This document shows positions 1-9,531 of a DNA stretch of 21,082 nucleotides, one piece after another. The notes under the pieces were generated by a model, which saw only the letters and a program-made list of their open reading frames with translations, had not been told where the DNA came from and searched no databases. The stretch spans positions 1 to 21,082 of IMG/VR virus record IMGVR_UViG_3300010938_000147. The stretch is one strand, 5' to 3'. The translations under genes and the position numbers were made by a program. Each line of letters starts with the position of its first letter. The stretch's first letter is position 1. This stretch comes from a virus.

Positions 1-63
1 GGAACTAATATCATCTCGACAAGTTCACCAAACTACACGGTTGAAGCAGAGGTACTGATCTAA
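1..63 (+). CDS. C-terminal end of an upstream virion gene (partial)
   Basis: Frame 1 is open from the window edge and ends at TAA (61-63), giving the last 20 residues of a protein that finishes in ...VEAEVLI. The stop overlaps the ATG of the next gene (TAATG), which implies one operon with coupled translation. In P22-like phages the gene before gp4 encodes the coat protein or another head protein, so this is probably a head gene. Twenty residues are too few to name it. Confidence 0.6.
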   Translation, partial: GTNIISTSSPNYTVEAEVLI

Positions 64-794
64 TGCCTACTTCTAATTCTTATGACTGGACATCATCAAG
101 AGATTCAATAATTTCTGCTGCCTTTAGAAAAATAGGGGCACTAGGAGATTATGAAACCATTGATAACACCAGATTGAATATAGGAATTGCAGCATTGAAT
201 CCCATGATAAAGGCATTAGCAGCACAGGGAATGCCTCTTTGGGCAATTTCTGAAAAATACATTGCAATGTCTAACTGGGCTTCAAATCCAGCAATAACTA
301 TTGGTCCTGGAGCTACAGTAAATCAGTCAGATAAACCTCTAAAAATTTTACAAGCAGTCCGTAGGGATAATTCTGTTATTAACCAACCATTGGATGTTCC
401 GCTTGAAATTACTACTTATGAGGATTATCAGGCACTATCATCAAAGAAAACTTCAGGAGCACCGATAAAACTATTCTATCTTCCTGGTGCTTATACTGGG
501 ACAATTTCTCTATGGCCTATGCCAGATTCTTTCTGGCAAACGAATGGGCAATTGTACATTAGGTATCATCGCCAATTTCAGGACTTCGATTCCAGTAATG
601 ACGAGCCGGATTTTCCTGTTGAATGGCATGAGGCACTTATTTATCAACTTGCATCTAGGCTTGCTCCAGAATATGGATTATCGTTGAATGAACGAATAGT
701 TCTAAAAAAAGAAGCAGATTCTATTCTGGAGGCTGCGCTATCCTTTGGAACTGAAGAGGGATCACTTTTTATTATTCCAGCACGACGTAGGTAA
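63..794 (+). CDS. P22 gp4-like head-completion / tail accessory factor
   Basis: The 243-aa product looks like the P22 gp4 tail accessory family, which binds the portal after packaging, closes the DNA exit channel and forms the platform for the gp10 hub. The resemblance rests on the opening (SSRDSIISAAFRKIGALGDYE), a helical N-terminal half with ALNPMIKALAAQGMPLWA, and a C-terminal half containing WHEALIYQLASRLAPEYGLS near residues 189-208. The length is somewhat above that of P22 gp4. The ATG overlaps the stop of the preceding gene, and the gene ends two bases before a gp10-like gene, the order seen in P22. I recognise it by pattern and gene order; no search was run. Confidence 0.8.
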   Translation: MPTSNSYDWTSSRDSIISAAFRKIGALGDYETIDNTRLNIGIAALNPMIKALAAQGMPLWAISEKYIAMSNWASNPAITIGPGATVNQSDKPLKILQAVRRDNSVINQPLDVPLEITTYEDYQALSSKKTSGAPIKLFYLPGAYTGTISLWPMPDSFWQTNGQLYIRYHRQFQDFDSSNDEPDFPVEWHEALIYQLASRLAPEYGLSLNERIVLKKEADSILEAALSFGTEEGSLFIIPARRR

Positions 795-796
795 GC

Positions 797-2431
797 ATGG
801 CTTTTACTAATACTCCAGAAATTTCTACACATCACGTCAAAGCTTTGCCAATTATTGGCGGGCAAACTATTGCTGGAGATGTTGGACCAGGAACAGCAGA
901 AACATATACTTCTGTTTATCAAGGACAACGATTTATCAATTGTTATCCTAAAAGAATTGTATTACAAAACACAGATGATAAATGGGTATTAACCAAATGT
1001 CCTGCAATTATTTCACAATCCAAATTATTTCCGTCATCTGGCTCTGATGAAATTACTGCTATTTCCTCTGATGGACAGTATGTATGTAAGGGCAGAAGGA
1101 TATATCTTAATGATGAAGTTCCTATCCTAGATTTTACAGGATCAGATAACTATACTTTCAGATCAATGTTTCAGGTTACAAATCCATCTGGAACTGATCG
1201 GCTGTATGCAGGGATTCTGAAAAATAATACAACGAATACATTACATTCTTATCAGTATAATGCTACTACAAAAACAATAACAGTCTCCAGTTCTATTCCA
1301 TTTGGAAATACTAGTACCACTGCACCACATCAATCATTGTTTTACAATGGAAGGTTATTTCTAATAGGGAATAATTTAAGAATCTATAATACTCCTCCGG
1401 GACAGTATACTACATGGAATAGCACTGACTTTATTGTACCAGAAGCAAAAGCAGATGAACTTATTGCTATTTTGCTTTATAAAAACTATCTTGTTGCTTT
1501 TTCTACACAAAGCATAGAGTTCTTTCAGGATGGTGCTATCGAGCTTGGTTCTCCTCTTGTTCGACAGGAAGCATATCAACAACTCTATGGTGTAAAAGTA
1601 GCGAATAATATTACACAGTCTGGTGATAACATTTATTTCCTGTCTTATGAAGACAGGTTTGGATATGGTATTTATAAGATAGATAACTTTGTTGTAAAGC
1701 GGATTTCGAATTTTTATGTAGATTCTCTGCTTAATAATGAAAGTATTACTGGTGCTCAACCATTTTCGACAACACTATATATGGCCGATTTTGGTGGGGA
1801 TCCTATTTTATTGTTTAACTGTGGATTCGGTGCTGCTTTATATGTTGACCAAGGATATGTACAATCAGGTTATGTTGGAGAAACTCAGACAGTAAGAGGA
1901 TTTCCTTACATAAGTTACAGCACAAAGCAAAATCAATGGTTTGACTTTGTTCCATCAGACTCATCTGGTTACTTGTGGGGAATCGAAGTAAAATCACCTG
2001 GGTTTATACAACTAGCCCCGACTGCTGATAATGCACAATGGAAAACCTATTTTGTGTCATCTTATTTGAATGACGGCACTGTCAATTTTTATTATATAGA
2101 CAAGTTCTACAGTGGAAGTGCAAACACTACTGCTGAAATTGTATTCGACATCACTGATTTTGGAGTTGGTTGGCAAAAGCACATAAAATATGTAGATGTA
2201 TATGGCGATTTTGGAAACAATGCTATTAACTTGGCTTGGACAGGAAAAACAGATTATTCTGGCTGGACAGTGTATTATTCGAAAACCCAACCACAATCCC
2301 TAAAGCATCAAGCACTTCGTTGGTATAACATAGGAAGATATCGCTATTTTGCAGTAAGACTCAAATTCATGGGTACTTCCAATATCATGCTTGATAAGGT
2401 TGAAGTAGCTTATAATTTAGGAATGAGATGA
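797..2431 (+). CDS. P22 gp10-like packaged-DNA stabilisation / tail hub protein
   Basis: The 544-aa protein fits the P22 gp10 family, which forms the hub below gp4 and carries tailspikes and needle. The N-terminus has the family-like pattern GGQTIAGDVGPGTAETY, then QGQRFINCYPKRI near residues 43-55. Most of the rest is predicted beta structure rich in Tyr, Gly, Asn and Ser, including AFSTQSIEFFQDGA around residue 235-248. It ends with TSNIMLDKVEVAYNLGMR, like the C-terminal end of gp10 proteins. The start is two bases after the gp4-like stop, and the last four bases (ATGA) overlap the start of the following gene. No transmembrane segment is evident. Confidence 0.82.
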   Translation: MAFTNTPEISTHHVKALPIIGGQTIAGDVGPGTAETYTSVYQGQRFINCYPKRIVLQNTDDKWVLTKCPAIISQSKLFPSSGSDEITAISSDGQYVCKGRRIYLNDEVPILDFTGSDNYTFRSMFQVTNPSGTDRLYAGILKNNTTNTLHSYQYNATTKTITVSSSIPFGNTSTTAPHQSLFYNGRLFLIGNNLRIYNTPPGQYTTWNSTDFIVPEAKADELIAILLYKNYLVAFSTQSIEFFQDGAIELGSPLVRQEAYQQLYGVKVANNITQSGDNIYFLSYEDRFGYGIYKIDNFVVKRISNFYVDSLLNNESITGAQPFSTTLYMADFGGDPILLFNCGFGAALYVDQGYVQSGYVGETQTVRGFPYISYSTKQNQWFDFVPSDSSGYLWGIEVKSPGFIQLAPTADNAQWKTYFVSSYLNDGTVNFYYIDKFYSGSANTTAEIVFDITDFGVGWQKHIKYVDVYGDFGNNAINLAWTGKTDYSGWTVYYSKTQPQSLKHQALRWYNIGRYRYFAVRLKFMGTSNIMLDKVEVAYNLGMR

Positions 2432-2907
2432 GAAAGCTTGTTTTGTGGAAAGGGGATGACCCAGTTAATGCTGCAAATTTCAACTCGATAATGACTTCTT
2501 TCAAGTCAGGGACATTTGATCCTAATCATCTTGCAGCAAGATTCAGTAATACATCTGTAGCAGATCAACGTGGATATTATCAGCGTCTGAATGGTATTGT
2601 TTTCGTACACATAGAAATTTGCCCTGATATTAATAATCCACTTGGTGGCGGAGCTACTGTATCATTCAACTCTGGTGATGTATTAACGGCCCCATTGCCT
2701 TGTATTGCTCCTCAAGCGTATGTTGCTGGTAACTGGCTTGGACAAGATTCATTGACCATGACAAAACTGTCAGATGGAACTAAATATACCAATATTAAAG
2801 TTATAACCAATAATACGACTGGAAATCCAGAAATATTGATCTCACACACCATAGCAGCAACAGCTTCTACTTTTATCATTGAAGGTTTCTACATAACAAA
2901 GGTTTGA
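2428..2907 (+). CDS. Small beta-rich virion protein at the tail-needle position
   Basis: This 159-aa protein starts inside the gp10-like stop (ATGA). Residues 1-60 include WKGDDPVNAANFNSIM and a QRGYYQRLNGIVFVHIEI stretch. The C-terminal half (GGGATVSFNSGDVL onward, ending TFIIEGFYITKV) alternates hydrophobic and polar residues, as in the beta-barrel or jelly-roll tips of phage fibres. In P22 the next gene is gp26, the tail needle, so position suggests a needle tip or a small fibre or head-decoration protein. It lacks the long coiled coil of gp26, so it is not a full-length needle homologue. The virion role is an inference; I cannot assign a family. Confidence 0.55.
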   Translation: MRKLVLWKGDDPVNAANFNSIMTSFKSGTFDPNHLAARFSNTSVADQRGYYQRLNGIVFVHIEICPDINNPLGGGATVSFNSGDVLTAPLPCIAPQAYVAGNWLGQDSLTMTKLSDGTKYTNIKVITNNTTGNPEILISHTIAATASTFIIEGFYITKV

Positions 2908-2908
2908 T

Positions 2909-4633
2909 ATGGCAATCAGTAATTATCTTAATCGTAGGATTATAGAGGATGGGTCAAATTTATATGAGTCAAACCCCTATTCGATAAATAATATGATAGG
3001 GAACGTTAGTAATTATACACAAACATCTCCTTATTCATCTACGTCAAGCACAGTAACTGCTGCTCCAGTTCAAACTTCTGGACCTACTAATGAGCAGCCC
3101 TTGACACCTCAATTTCTGGATCTAAGTCAATATAATTTAGGTATTGGATCGGTTCCTTATTTTCGTGCTTCAGATATTAATTGGGGACCATATGAAAACA
3201 ATCCTGCTGAGGCTATAAAAGCATGGCAAGGTTATCTGGATTCTTTATCGGATGATCTTGGTAGACTTCCAAGAGATTGGGAATCAGTCTTAAAAACAGA
3301 AACACTTCCAGGAAGATATGAAAGTGATGTATGGACTGCACCAACACAATTTATAAAGCCAGAATTAACCTTTAGAGGCAACCCATCAGATTATGGTGAT
3401 TGGGGAACTTCTGTATTTGGTAACCCTGCTAATTGGACCGTTCTTTATGATAAAAATAATCCCAATGCTATGGAATTTATGGTTAAAACTGGAAATAAAG
3501 AAGGTACTATTATACCATATATAAGACAAGGAGATACGTGGGTTCCGCAGACACAGGGAATTAGAAAACAATATTGGGATACAAATAACAGTGCGGGTAA
3601 CTTGGCGTTAGCTACCGTAATTGGATTACCTTTCTTGTTTGGAGGACTGGCTTCTGCTGGATTAATAGGAGGAGGAGAAGCTACTGCCGGTATTGGTGCA
3701 GGAGAAGCTCTAGGATCCGGTGGATTATATTCTGCCGAGGCGTTTCCAATAGCTGCACCAGGTGCCTCAGTAACATCTGAATTACCTCCACTTGCTGAAA
3801 TAGGGGCTGGAGGATCAGGGGCGGCGGCTGGATCAGAAATGGTAGGATTCGAACCATGGATAGGATTAGAACAAAGCCCTGCAATACCAGATCCTTGGTT
3901 TACAGAACCTGGGTTTGCTCCACCTATTAGTGCTACTCCTCCTCCGGTAACTGATCCTTGGTTCACTGAACCCGGGTTCGAACCACCAATTACAGGTAAT
4001 CCAACTACACCGGGTATAGAGGATCTAATTCGTAGAATTGGGCAGGTTGACAATGTTGCTAGAAGATTAATTGGAGGAACTGGAGGAGGAAATCAAATGG
4101 GTAACGCAGGAGGAAATGCTAATGGACTGCTCGGATTGCTATCGGCCCTTTATGGTGCAAGACAATCAAGAGAATATGCCGACATTTTGAGGCAGATTGC
4201 AGGACAAATGCAAGAGCAGGCCAGCCCATACATCAATAAACTGCGTGAATCCTATGAGAATCCAAATGCTTATCTTGAATCTCCTGAAATGCAAGCCGTA
4301 TTAAACCTAGAAGCCAACCGCTTGGCCGGAATCGATGCATCACAGGGAAGGTTGTCAAATGATATCAATCGTACTGCAAAACTGCAACAGCTTGCACAAA
4401 GCCATTTAGGAGAGTATCGTAGAGGTTTGCAACAATCTATTGAAAAAATGTATCAACCTATGGCAACTGCATCGTTGTTTAGAGAAGCGGCGGGAAGACA
4501 AGCAAATGCCTGGCAAGGCATCCCTCAATTCTTCGGTGCAGGGGGCTCTATTAGCAATGTATGGAATGATATCAGTAATATCATTAAAACTGGAAAAGAT
4601 ATATGGGATGTTATTTCTGGATGGTGGGACTAA
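2909..4633 (+). CDS. Ejection-type internal virion protein (574 aa)
   Basis: The gene starts one base after the preceding stop and fills the place of the P22 ejection-protein genes (14/7/20/16). The N-terminal third is rich in Asn, Ser, Thr, Pro and Trp. Residues about 230-290 form a hydrophobic, Gly/Ala-rich stretch (ALATVIGLPFLFGGLASAG and on) able to insert in a membrane. A Pro-rich linker with two copies of a 21-aa unit follows, then a helical C-terminus (LLSALYGARQSREYADILRQ onward). Such Gly-rich plus helical layouts are common in podovirus DNA-injection proteins, which leave the head with the DNA and build a channel through the cell envelope. Function is inferred from layout and position, not from a recognised family. 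Confidence 0.6.
   Translation: MAISNYLNRRIIEDGSNLYESNPYSINNMIGNVSNYTQTSPYSSTSSTVTAAPVQTSGPTNEQPLTPQFLDLSQYNLGIGSVPYFRASDINWGPYENNPAEAIKAWQGYLDSLSDDLGRLPRDWESVLKTETLPGRYESDVWTAPTQFIKPELTFRGNPSDYGDWGTSVFGNPANWTVLYDKNNPNAMEFMVKTGNKEGTIIPYIRQGDTWVPQTQGIRKQYWDTNNSAGNLALATVIGLPFLFGGLASAGLIGGGEATAGIGAGEALGSGGLYSAEAFPIAAPGASVTSELPPLAEIGAGGSGAAAGSEMVGFEPWIGLEQSPAIPDPWFTEPGFAPPISATPPPVTDPWFTEPGFEPPITGNPTTPGIEDLIRRIGQVDNVARRLIGGTGGGNQMGNAGGNANGLLGLLSALYGARQSREYADILRQIAGQMQEQASPYINKLRESYENPNAYLESPEMQAVLNLEANRLAGIDASQGRLSNDINRTAKLQQLAQSHLGEYRRGLQQSIEKMYQPMATASLFREAAGRQANAWQGIPQFFGAGGSISNVWNDISNIIKTGKDIWDVISGWWD
3890..4015 (+). repeat. Tandem duplication of a 63-bp (21-aa) unit
   Basis: Two adjacent 63-bp units (3890-3952 and 3953-4015) encode DPWFTEPGFAPPI plus a Thr/Pro tail, then DPWFTEPGFEPPI plus a Thr/Pro tail. 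The first 13 residues differ at one position. The copies differ at several synonymous bases (for example ggtttacagaacct against ggttcactgaaccc), so the duplication is not recent or the codons were free to drift. It forms the Pro-rich linker of the ejection-type protein. Confidence 0.85.
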
Positions 4634-4636
4634 TAT

Positions 4637-5611
4637 ATGGCTGACTTTACTTGGGAAGATCCGGGAATCGGTGCCTTTTTCAAAGGACAAGAGCGGGCAG
4701 AGGGACGAGCAAAGACCCTATCAGACCTTCAAACGGCAGATATAAATCGTGCTAAGTCTTTACAGGAAATGTACAGAAACGAGCAAATGCTGCCTCTTGA
4801 CCTTGAGCTAAAGAAACAAGAGGCGGCTCTTCGAGGACTTATTGCCAAAAAGACAGAGGGAGAGATTACAGAAGCGGAGCAAAAACGTAGAAGGGAAGCT
4901 ACTGATAACTTCTTTAATTACATGCTTAAGTACAATGACCCACAGGGTGCTGTTGAATATTCTGGAGTTCCTCCTCAGTTTGCACAGAAATTCATGTCAT
5001 TGTCTCCTGAGCAACGTGACGTTTTGATGAAGGAATGGATCAAGCGCGCTGCCGAGCCAGAACGAGTTAAAGAGGAAATCAAAACTCAAGGCAAAATTAG
5101 TGAAATACAAGAGCAAGCAAAAGAAAGATTTAAACTAGAAACAATGAGGCAACAAGAAATGACCAAGCGTGCTCTTGCTCTACAGGGACTAAAAAACCAG
5201 GCAGCAATGGAGCTTCAAAAACTGAAACTCTCTGTTTCAAGTATGATGTCCAAAACATATCAGCAAGAAGTCATTCATTTGGTGGAACAAGCAGAGGCAC
5301 TCAAGAATGCTCCAAATAGTGGAGATCCTGATGTTGAAGCCAAACGCCTTGAAATGATTAACAACCTGACACAACGAGCAAACACTATCTATATGCTTGA
5401 TATTCAATTGAAACAAGCCGCTGCCCAACAACAACAGGCTGGAAAACCAGATATTAGTGCGGCAACTGGTGGGCGCATTCCAACAAACCCACAACCAACT
5501 CCAATGACACCATATGGAGGTCAAGGCGGGCTTGGGCCTATTCCTCAAATCGGTAATGTTCCTGCTTTACCAGAAGGTCCTCCTCCTGGTGCTGTTCGCC
5601 CTCGTCGATAA
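4637..5611 (+). CDS. Coiled-coil internal virion / ejection-type protein (324 aa)
   Basis: The 324-aa protein is mostly helical and charged. Residues about 20-90 and 140-270 are rich in Glu, Lys, Gln, Arg and Ala with heptad-like spacing, as in a coiled coil (IKTQGKISEIQEQAKERFKL). The C-terminal 50 residues are Pro, Gly and Gln-rich and look disordered. It starts three bases after the previous stop and lies between two ejection-type genes, the position of P22 gp20 or a T7 gp14/gp15-like protein. The role in the injected protein complex is inferred from position and composition. No enzymatic motif is visible. Confidence 0.55.
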   Translation: MADFTWEDPGIGAFFKGQERAEGRAKTLSDLQTADINRAKSLQEMYRNEQMLPLDLELKKQEAALRGLIAKKTEGEITEAEQKRRREATDNFFNYMLKYNDPQGAVEYSGVPPQFAQKFMSLSPEQRDVLMKEWIKRAAEPERVKEEIKTQGKISEIQEQAKERFKLETMRQQEMTKRALALQGLKNQAAMELQKLKLSVSSMMSKTYQQEVIHLVEQAEALKNAPNSGDPDVEAKRLEMINNLTQRANTIYMLDIQLKQAAAQQQQAGKPDISAATGGRIPTNPQPTPMTPYGGQGGLGPIPQIGNVPALPEGPPPGAVRPRR

Positions 5612-5614
5612 TTT

Positions 5615-8600
5615 ATGAAGCCTTGGGTAGTCACAGTTGAAGGTGTTGAATATGATGTAGATGCCCCAGATGAAATTACTGCATGGAAGTGGGCTAATCA
5701 ATATCATAATTCACTGAAACAACAACAACCTTCTCAGCTACAGCCACAATCGGAGCAAGCACAGCTTTCTCCGATGGATCAATTCAAGCAGCAACTTCAT
5801 CAACAACCAGAAGAAATGCAAGGATTGCTTGAGGCTGGTAGCACTCTTTTGAGGCAAATGCCTGGCTATATTGCTGGTGGATTGGTTGGTGCCGGGGCTG
5901 CTGTCAGCGGGCAAGGCATTGATGCTGCCGCACAACAACAAAAATATGTTCAGGAAGGATTGAATAAATTCTTTGGTGCCGAACCAAAGACAGAGCGGGG
6001 TGCTGCATATACACGAGCTCTTGGCGATGTATTCCAATATCCAATTGAAAAAGCAAAAGAAATTGGAAGTGCAATTGGTGGATCAGAAGGAGAACTTGCT
6101 GCTGGTATTGCAGTGGAAACTCTTCTTAATTTTATGCCCCTTGGCGCAGGTAAAAAAGCATTAGAGAAGCAACTTAAAACAAAACCAGAATCTCTGGAAC
6201 CCAAAGTAAAACTGGATGAAAACGCCAAGATTCTTGAAAATCTTGACAGTATTACTCCAGAAAAATTAAACCTTGAACTTCTTGATAAAGATAAATACCC
6301 TGTTAATAATGGCGGTGTACGTAATCTAGATCCATATACTGGAACACTTGAACTCCTTGATAAAGATAAATATCCTGTTTATGATAGAGGTGTGCGTCAT
6401 CTAGATCCAGATACTGGAAAAGTTGTGCAAGGAATGGCAGAAGATGTTCCAACTATAGACTTTCCATTAAGGCTAGAAGTACTAAATACTCCAGAGGTTG
6501 TTGAAAAAGTCAATAACTATATAGAAAAAGCAGAAAAATATAAAGAAAAAGGAAAAATCAAAGAGCTTTCTGAATTACAAGAAGAGTTTGCTCAATTTAT
6601 GAGACTATATGGTATATACCCTCCAGTATATTCCACAAAATTTAGTGGTCTTTATGGTGCAGTGTCTAAAGGAGATATTCCATTTCTAGCTTACCCAGGT
6701 GGTATTAGAAAATCTGGAGAGATAAACCCAGCAAAAACTGATACAGAAATTCCTAAAGTAGAGTGGAAACCAAATAAAATTGATGCCTTCAAAAAGCAGA
6801 TGGGAGCTATTGATCCCAAGGTTTTTGAAGAGGGGTTGAAAAAACTTTCAGATCTTGTTGGTAAAACAAAAGATCTATTCACTTTTACTGGACAAAAGGA
6901 TATTATACAGCTTGAATCGTATAAGAAAATTCTCCCTCATTCCAGTGTAAAAGATGCCCTTATTCCAAAGGATATCCCAGTTGAAACTGTAATAAACGAG
7001 GCTTTGAAATCAAATCCAGTTTCAGATAAAGTTGCCTTAATTGGCGGCGGAGCCATGATGGCAGAAATAAAAAAGAATCCCATTATTTCTGCTGTGGTTC
7101 AATGGTCAGACAACGCTGAAAAGCGGGCTCAATATAATATCACAAAGTATGTGGATCCAGTTGTAGAAAGCATCAAAGCAATTGGAAGATCTGAAAAGGA
7201 CTTGAAGCTTCTGGTTGATATTCTTTTGAAGGAATTCAAAGAAGGCAAACAATATGGACCAGAGACACTTCAAAAAGCCGGAGCTAACCAAAAAGTAGTA
7301 GCTGCTTACAGAAAGCTTCGGGAAGCATTTGACAAGGCATACGAAGCAGAAAACAATGCCTTGATAGCGATTGGCAAAAAACCATTGACACGTCTTGAAG
7401 CATACTTTGCTTCACGGTGGAATGGCGATTGGAGGATTCCTGTTTACACGAAAGATGGAAAGCTCGTTTGGTGGATTGCCGCCCAAACACGATGGGGGGC
7501 AGAAAAGGCTTTCGAATATGTAAAGAAAAACTTTGATGACATTGATCTCAAAAAGTCAAAACTTATTTATTCAAGATCAAAGAATCCACTAACCTCAAGC
7601 AAAGCAGAAGCTGGATATTATGAACTTCTACAAGTGCTAGATAAAAATGATCCTCGTGTAGAAACCCTTAAATCCATTTTCGAGGATTATGTTGCTGCCA
7701 CTGGTTTTAAGGAATTGGCTCAGTCAAAACACTTTGAACATAAAGCTGGCATTCGAGGATTCATTGGAGATCGTCCTTGGAACAGGAAGGATGCTATCGA
7801 ATTTCTTAAACAGCAAGTAAGCTACATAGAAAATGCCTTTAGGTGGGCAGAAGATCAGGCAGCCGTACAGAAAGCTAAACAAATCTTCTCTGACGAAAAC
7901 CTACAAGAACTTCATCAGAATGCAATTAAAGTTGCACAGGAGTACATGAAGAACAGGCTTGGATTTGGAGAAAAGCCGATCTTTTCCGCTATTGAAGGGG
8001 AGATAGCAAAAGCTCTTGGTGTAAGTAGATCCTCTCTATCAAAGGTTGTCGATATTCCACGACGCCTTTTCTATCTATTTACTCTTGGCTTCTTCGAGCC
8101 AGGATTTACTATGATATCTCTCACTCAGCCTGTCAACACAATGCCGTGGCATTTAAAATTATTGAAAGAGGGATATGATTTCAATCCTATTTCCATGATC
8201 TCCAAATCAACGATGGATTCTGTAGGACTGTTTCTCGATAACTATCATAAAAGGGGAACATTCTCATCAGAAATAGGATACCTTGCAAGTAAATATGCGG
8301 TTGACAATGGTGTAATCAACATCACTCCACTATCAGATATTGCAGAGCTTTCTCTACCTGCCGGGATCGCTGCGGCTGAAAAATTGGCAGCACTTAACAT
8401 GACATCTGTTGAGCAACTTACTCGTGCATACACCTTCATGTCATTCGTGCATCATCTACATGAATCAGGTAAGTTCAAAGGCATGGAAATGGAAATGTTC
8501 CAGAAAGCAGAAGAACTTACCAAGTTGTCAATGGCTGACTATAGGAAAACAGAAAGAGCACCATTATTCAACAGAATGGGAGCATTAGGAACAGCATTAG

Positions 8601-9529
8601 CTACTCTGCAAACATATAAAGTAAATATCTATAACCAACTTTATGCCCTTGGAAAACATGGAGTACAGACCGGTGACTATCTTCCATTAACAACAGCGTT
8701 GTTGATTAATCTGACTCTGGCTGGAGCAAGGGGCGCTTTTGGAATTGCCACTGTAGATGCTGCCTGGGAATTCATCAAGAGAATGCTGCCAACCGATTTA
8801 TGGATAAAGGTAAAAGACTATTCCATCAGAAACACATTGGCAAAGCTTGCATTTGAAAATCCTGAATTGTCGTGGATAACTCATGGCGCTATCTCCAAAT
8901 TAACTGGTATTAACCTATCAGGGAGATTTGATAGTGGATCTATAATTGATCCTACCTTTGAAGGGTTGTTACCGTTTATGGGAGATGTCATAAATCGTTC
9001 ACAAGATATTGCCGGAATGGTAATTAACCCTAATGATCCAGTTAATGTTGCTCTAGGAAAACGAGCAATGTTGCCGAAAACAGCCCAGGGATTATATGAA
9101 GCAACTTCTGATGTATTATCCCCAAAATTACCAGAAGGCGGAGCAATGGGTACTCGCACAAGAGATCCATTACAGGGCGTATATCCACGCACTGAAAAAG
9201 AAAATCTCTTACGAAAACTTAATCTTTATAGTCTACCAGAAGGTATTGTAAGAGAACTTGATTATTATAGTTCAGCACAAGAAAAAGAAACCAGCAAACG
9301 ATTGGCAGAGCTTTCTGATAAAATCAAGCGTACTGCTTTGCTTGGATCCGCTGATAAACTTCCAGACTTAATACAACAATACTACGAAATTAATGGAGAT
9401 TTTCCACAACTTGAAAGGATGATTGGGGAAGCTGCCATTAATAGAATGACAACCAAACTAGAACGCCTTCAAATGGGTGCTAAAACGCCGATTGGAGTTC
9501 GTAAATTCCTTGATTATGTAGGTAAATAA
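5615..9529 (+). CDS. Large ejection / internal virion protein (1304 aa)
   Basis: This is the longest gene of the window and the last of the ejection set, where P22 has gp16 and T7 has gp16. The N-terminus (MKPWVVTVEGVEYDVDAPDE) is a short compact motif often found at the start of phage virion proteins, followed by a Gln-rich spacer. Residues about 80-110 are Gly/Ala-rich. A tandem 25-aa duplication lies at residues 220-269. Long helical regions follow (about 480-800), then hydrophobic stretches near FYLFTLGFFEPGFTMISLT (about 823-841) and TTALLINLTLAGARGAFGIA that could contact membrane. I see no clear lytic transglycosylase motif (no convincing ES...A...GLMQ pattern). The DNA-injection role is inferred from size and position. 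Confidence 0.6.
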   Translation: MKPWVVTVEGVEYDVDAPDEITAWKWANQYHNSLKQQQPSQLQPQSEQAQLSPMDQFKQQLHQQPEEMQGLLEAGSTLLRQMPGYIAGGLVGAGAAVSGQGIDAAAQQQKYVQEGLNKFFGAEPKTERGAAYTRALGDVFQYPIEKAKEIGSAIGGSEGELAAGIAVETLLNFMPLGAGKKALEKQLKTKPESLEPKVKLDENAKILENLDSITPEKLNLELLDKDKYPVNNGGVRNLDPYTGTLELLDKDKYPVYDRGVRHLDPDTGKVVQGMAEDVPTIDFPLRLEVLNTPEVVEKVNNYIEKAEKYKEKGKIKELSELQEEFAQFMRLYGIYPPVYSTKFSGLYGAVSKGDIPFLAYPGGIRKSGEINPAKTDTEIPKVEWKPNKIDAFKKQMGAIDPKVFEEGLKKLSDLVGKTKDLFTFTGQKDIIQLESYKKILPHSSVKDALIPKDIPVETVINEALKSNPVSDKVALIGGGAMMAEIKKNPIISAVVQWSDNAEKRAQYNITKYVDPVVESIKAIGRSEKDLKLLVDILLKEFKEGKQYGPETLQKAGANQKVVAAYRKLREAFDKAYEAENNALIAIGKKPLTRLEAYFASRWNGDWRIPVYTKDGKLVWWIAAQTRWGAEKAFEYVKKNFDDIDLKKSKLIYSRSKNPLTSSKAEAGYYELLQVLDKNDPRVETLKSIFEDYVAATGFKELAQSKHFEHKAGIRGFIGDRPWNRKDAIEFLKQQVSYIENAFRWAEDQAAVQKAKQIFSDENLQELHQNAIKVAQEYMKNRLGFGEKPIFSAIEGEIAKALGVSRSSLSKVVDIPRRLFYLFTLGFFEPGFTMISLTQPVNTMPWHLKLLKEGYDFNPISMISKSTMDSVGLFLDNYHKRGTFSSEIGYLASKYAVDNGVINITPLSDIAELSLPAGIAAAEKLAALNMTSVEQLTRAYTFMSFVHHLHESGKFKGMEMEMFQKAEELTKLSMADYRKTERAPLFNRMGALGTALATLQTYKVNIYNQLYALGKHGVQTGDYLPLTTALLINLTLAGARGAFGIATVDAAWEFIKRMLPTDLWIKVKDYSIRNTLAKLAFENPELSWITHGAISKLTGINLSGRFDSGSIIDPTFEGLLPFMGDVINRSQDIAGMVINPNDPVNVALGKRAMLPKTAQGLYEATSDVLSPKLPEGGAMGTRTRDPLQGVYPRTEKENLLRKLNLYSLPEGIVRELDYYSSAQEKETSKRLAELSDKIKRTALLGSADKLPDLIQQYYEINGDFPQLERMIGEAAINRMTTKLERLQMGAKTPIGVRKFLDYVGK
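6272..6421 (+). repeat. Tandem duplication of a 75-bp (25-aa) unit
   Basis: Two adjacent in-frame 75-bp units (6272-6346 and 6347-6421) encode LELLDKDKYPV....GVRNLDPYTG and LELLDKDKYPV....GVRHLDPDTG. The first 11 residues are identical. The copies differ at scattered bases, including synonymous ones (cttcttgataaag against ctccttgataaag). The unit resembles a short surface repeat within the 1304-aa ejection-type protein. Confidence 0.88.
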
Positions 9530-9531
9530 AG

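Noticed and set aside
3445-4053. 202-aa minus-strand frame opposite the 574-aa virion gene
   Set aside because: It mirrors the Gly/Pro-rich part of the real gene, has repetitive Pro/Gly/Ser content caused by the opposite strand, and no ribosome-binding site fits.
5615-9529. Lytic transglycosylase domain in the 1304-aa protein
   Set aside because: T7-like gp16 has such a domain, but no convincing catalytic Glu-Ser with GLMQ-type motif was seen here.
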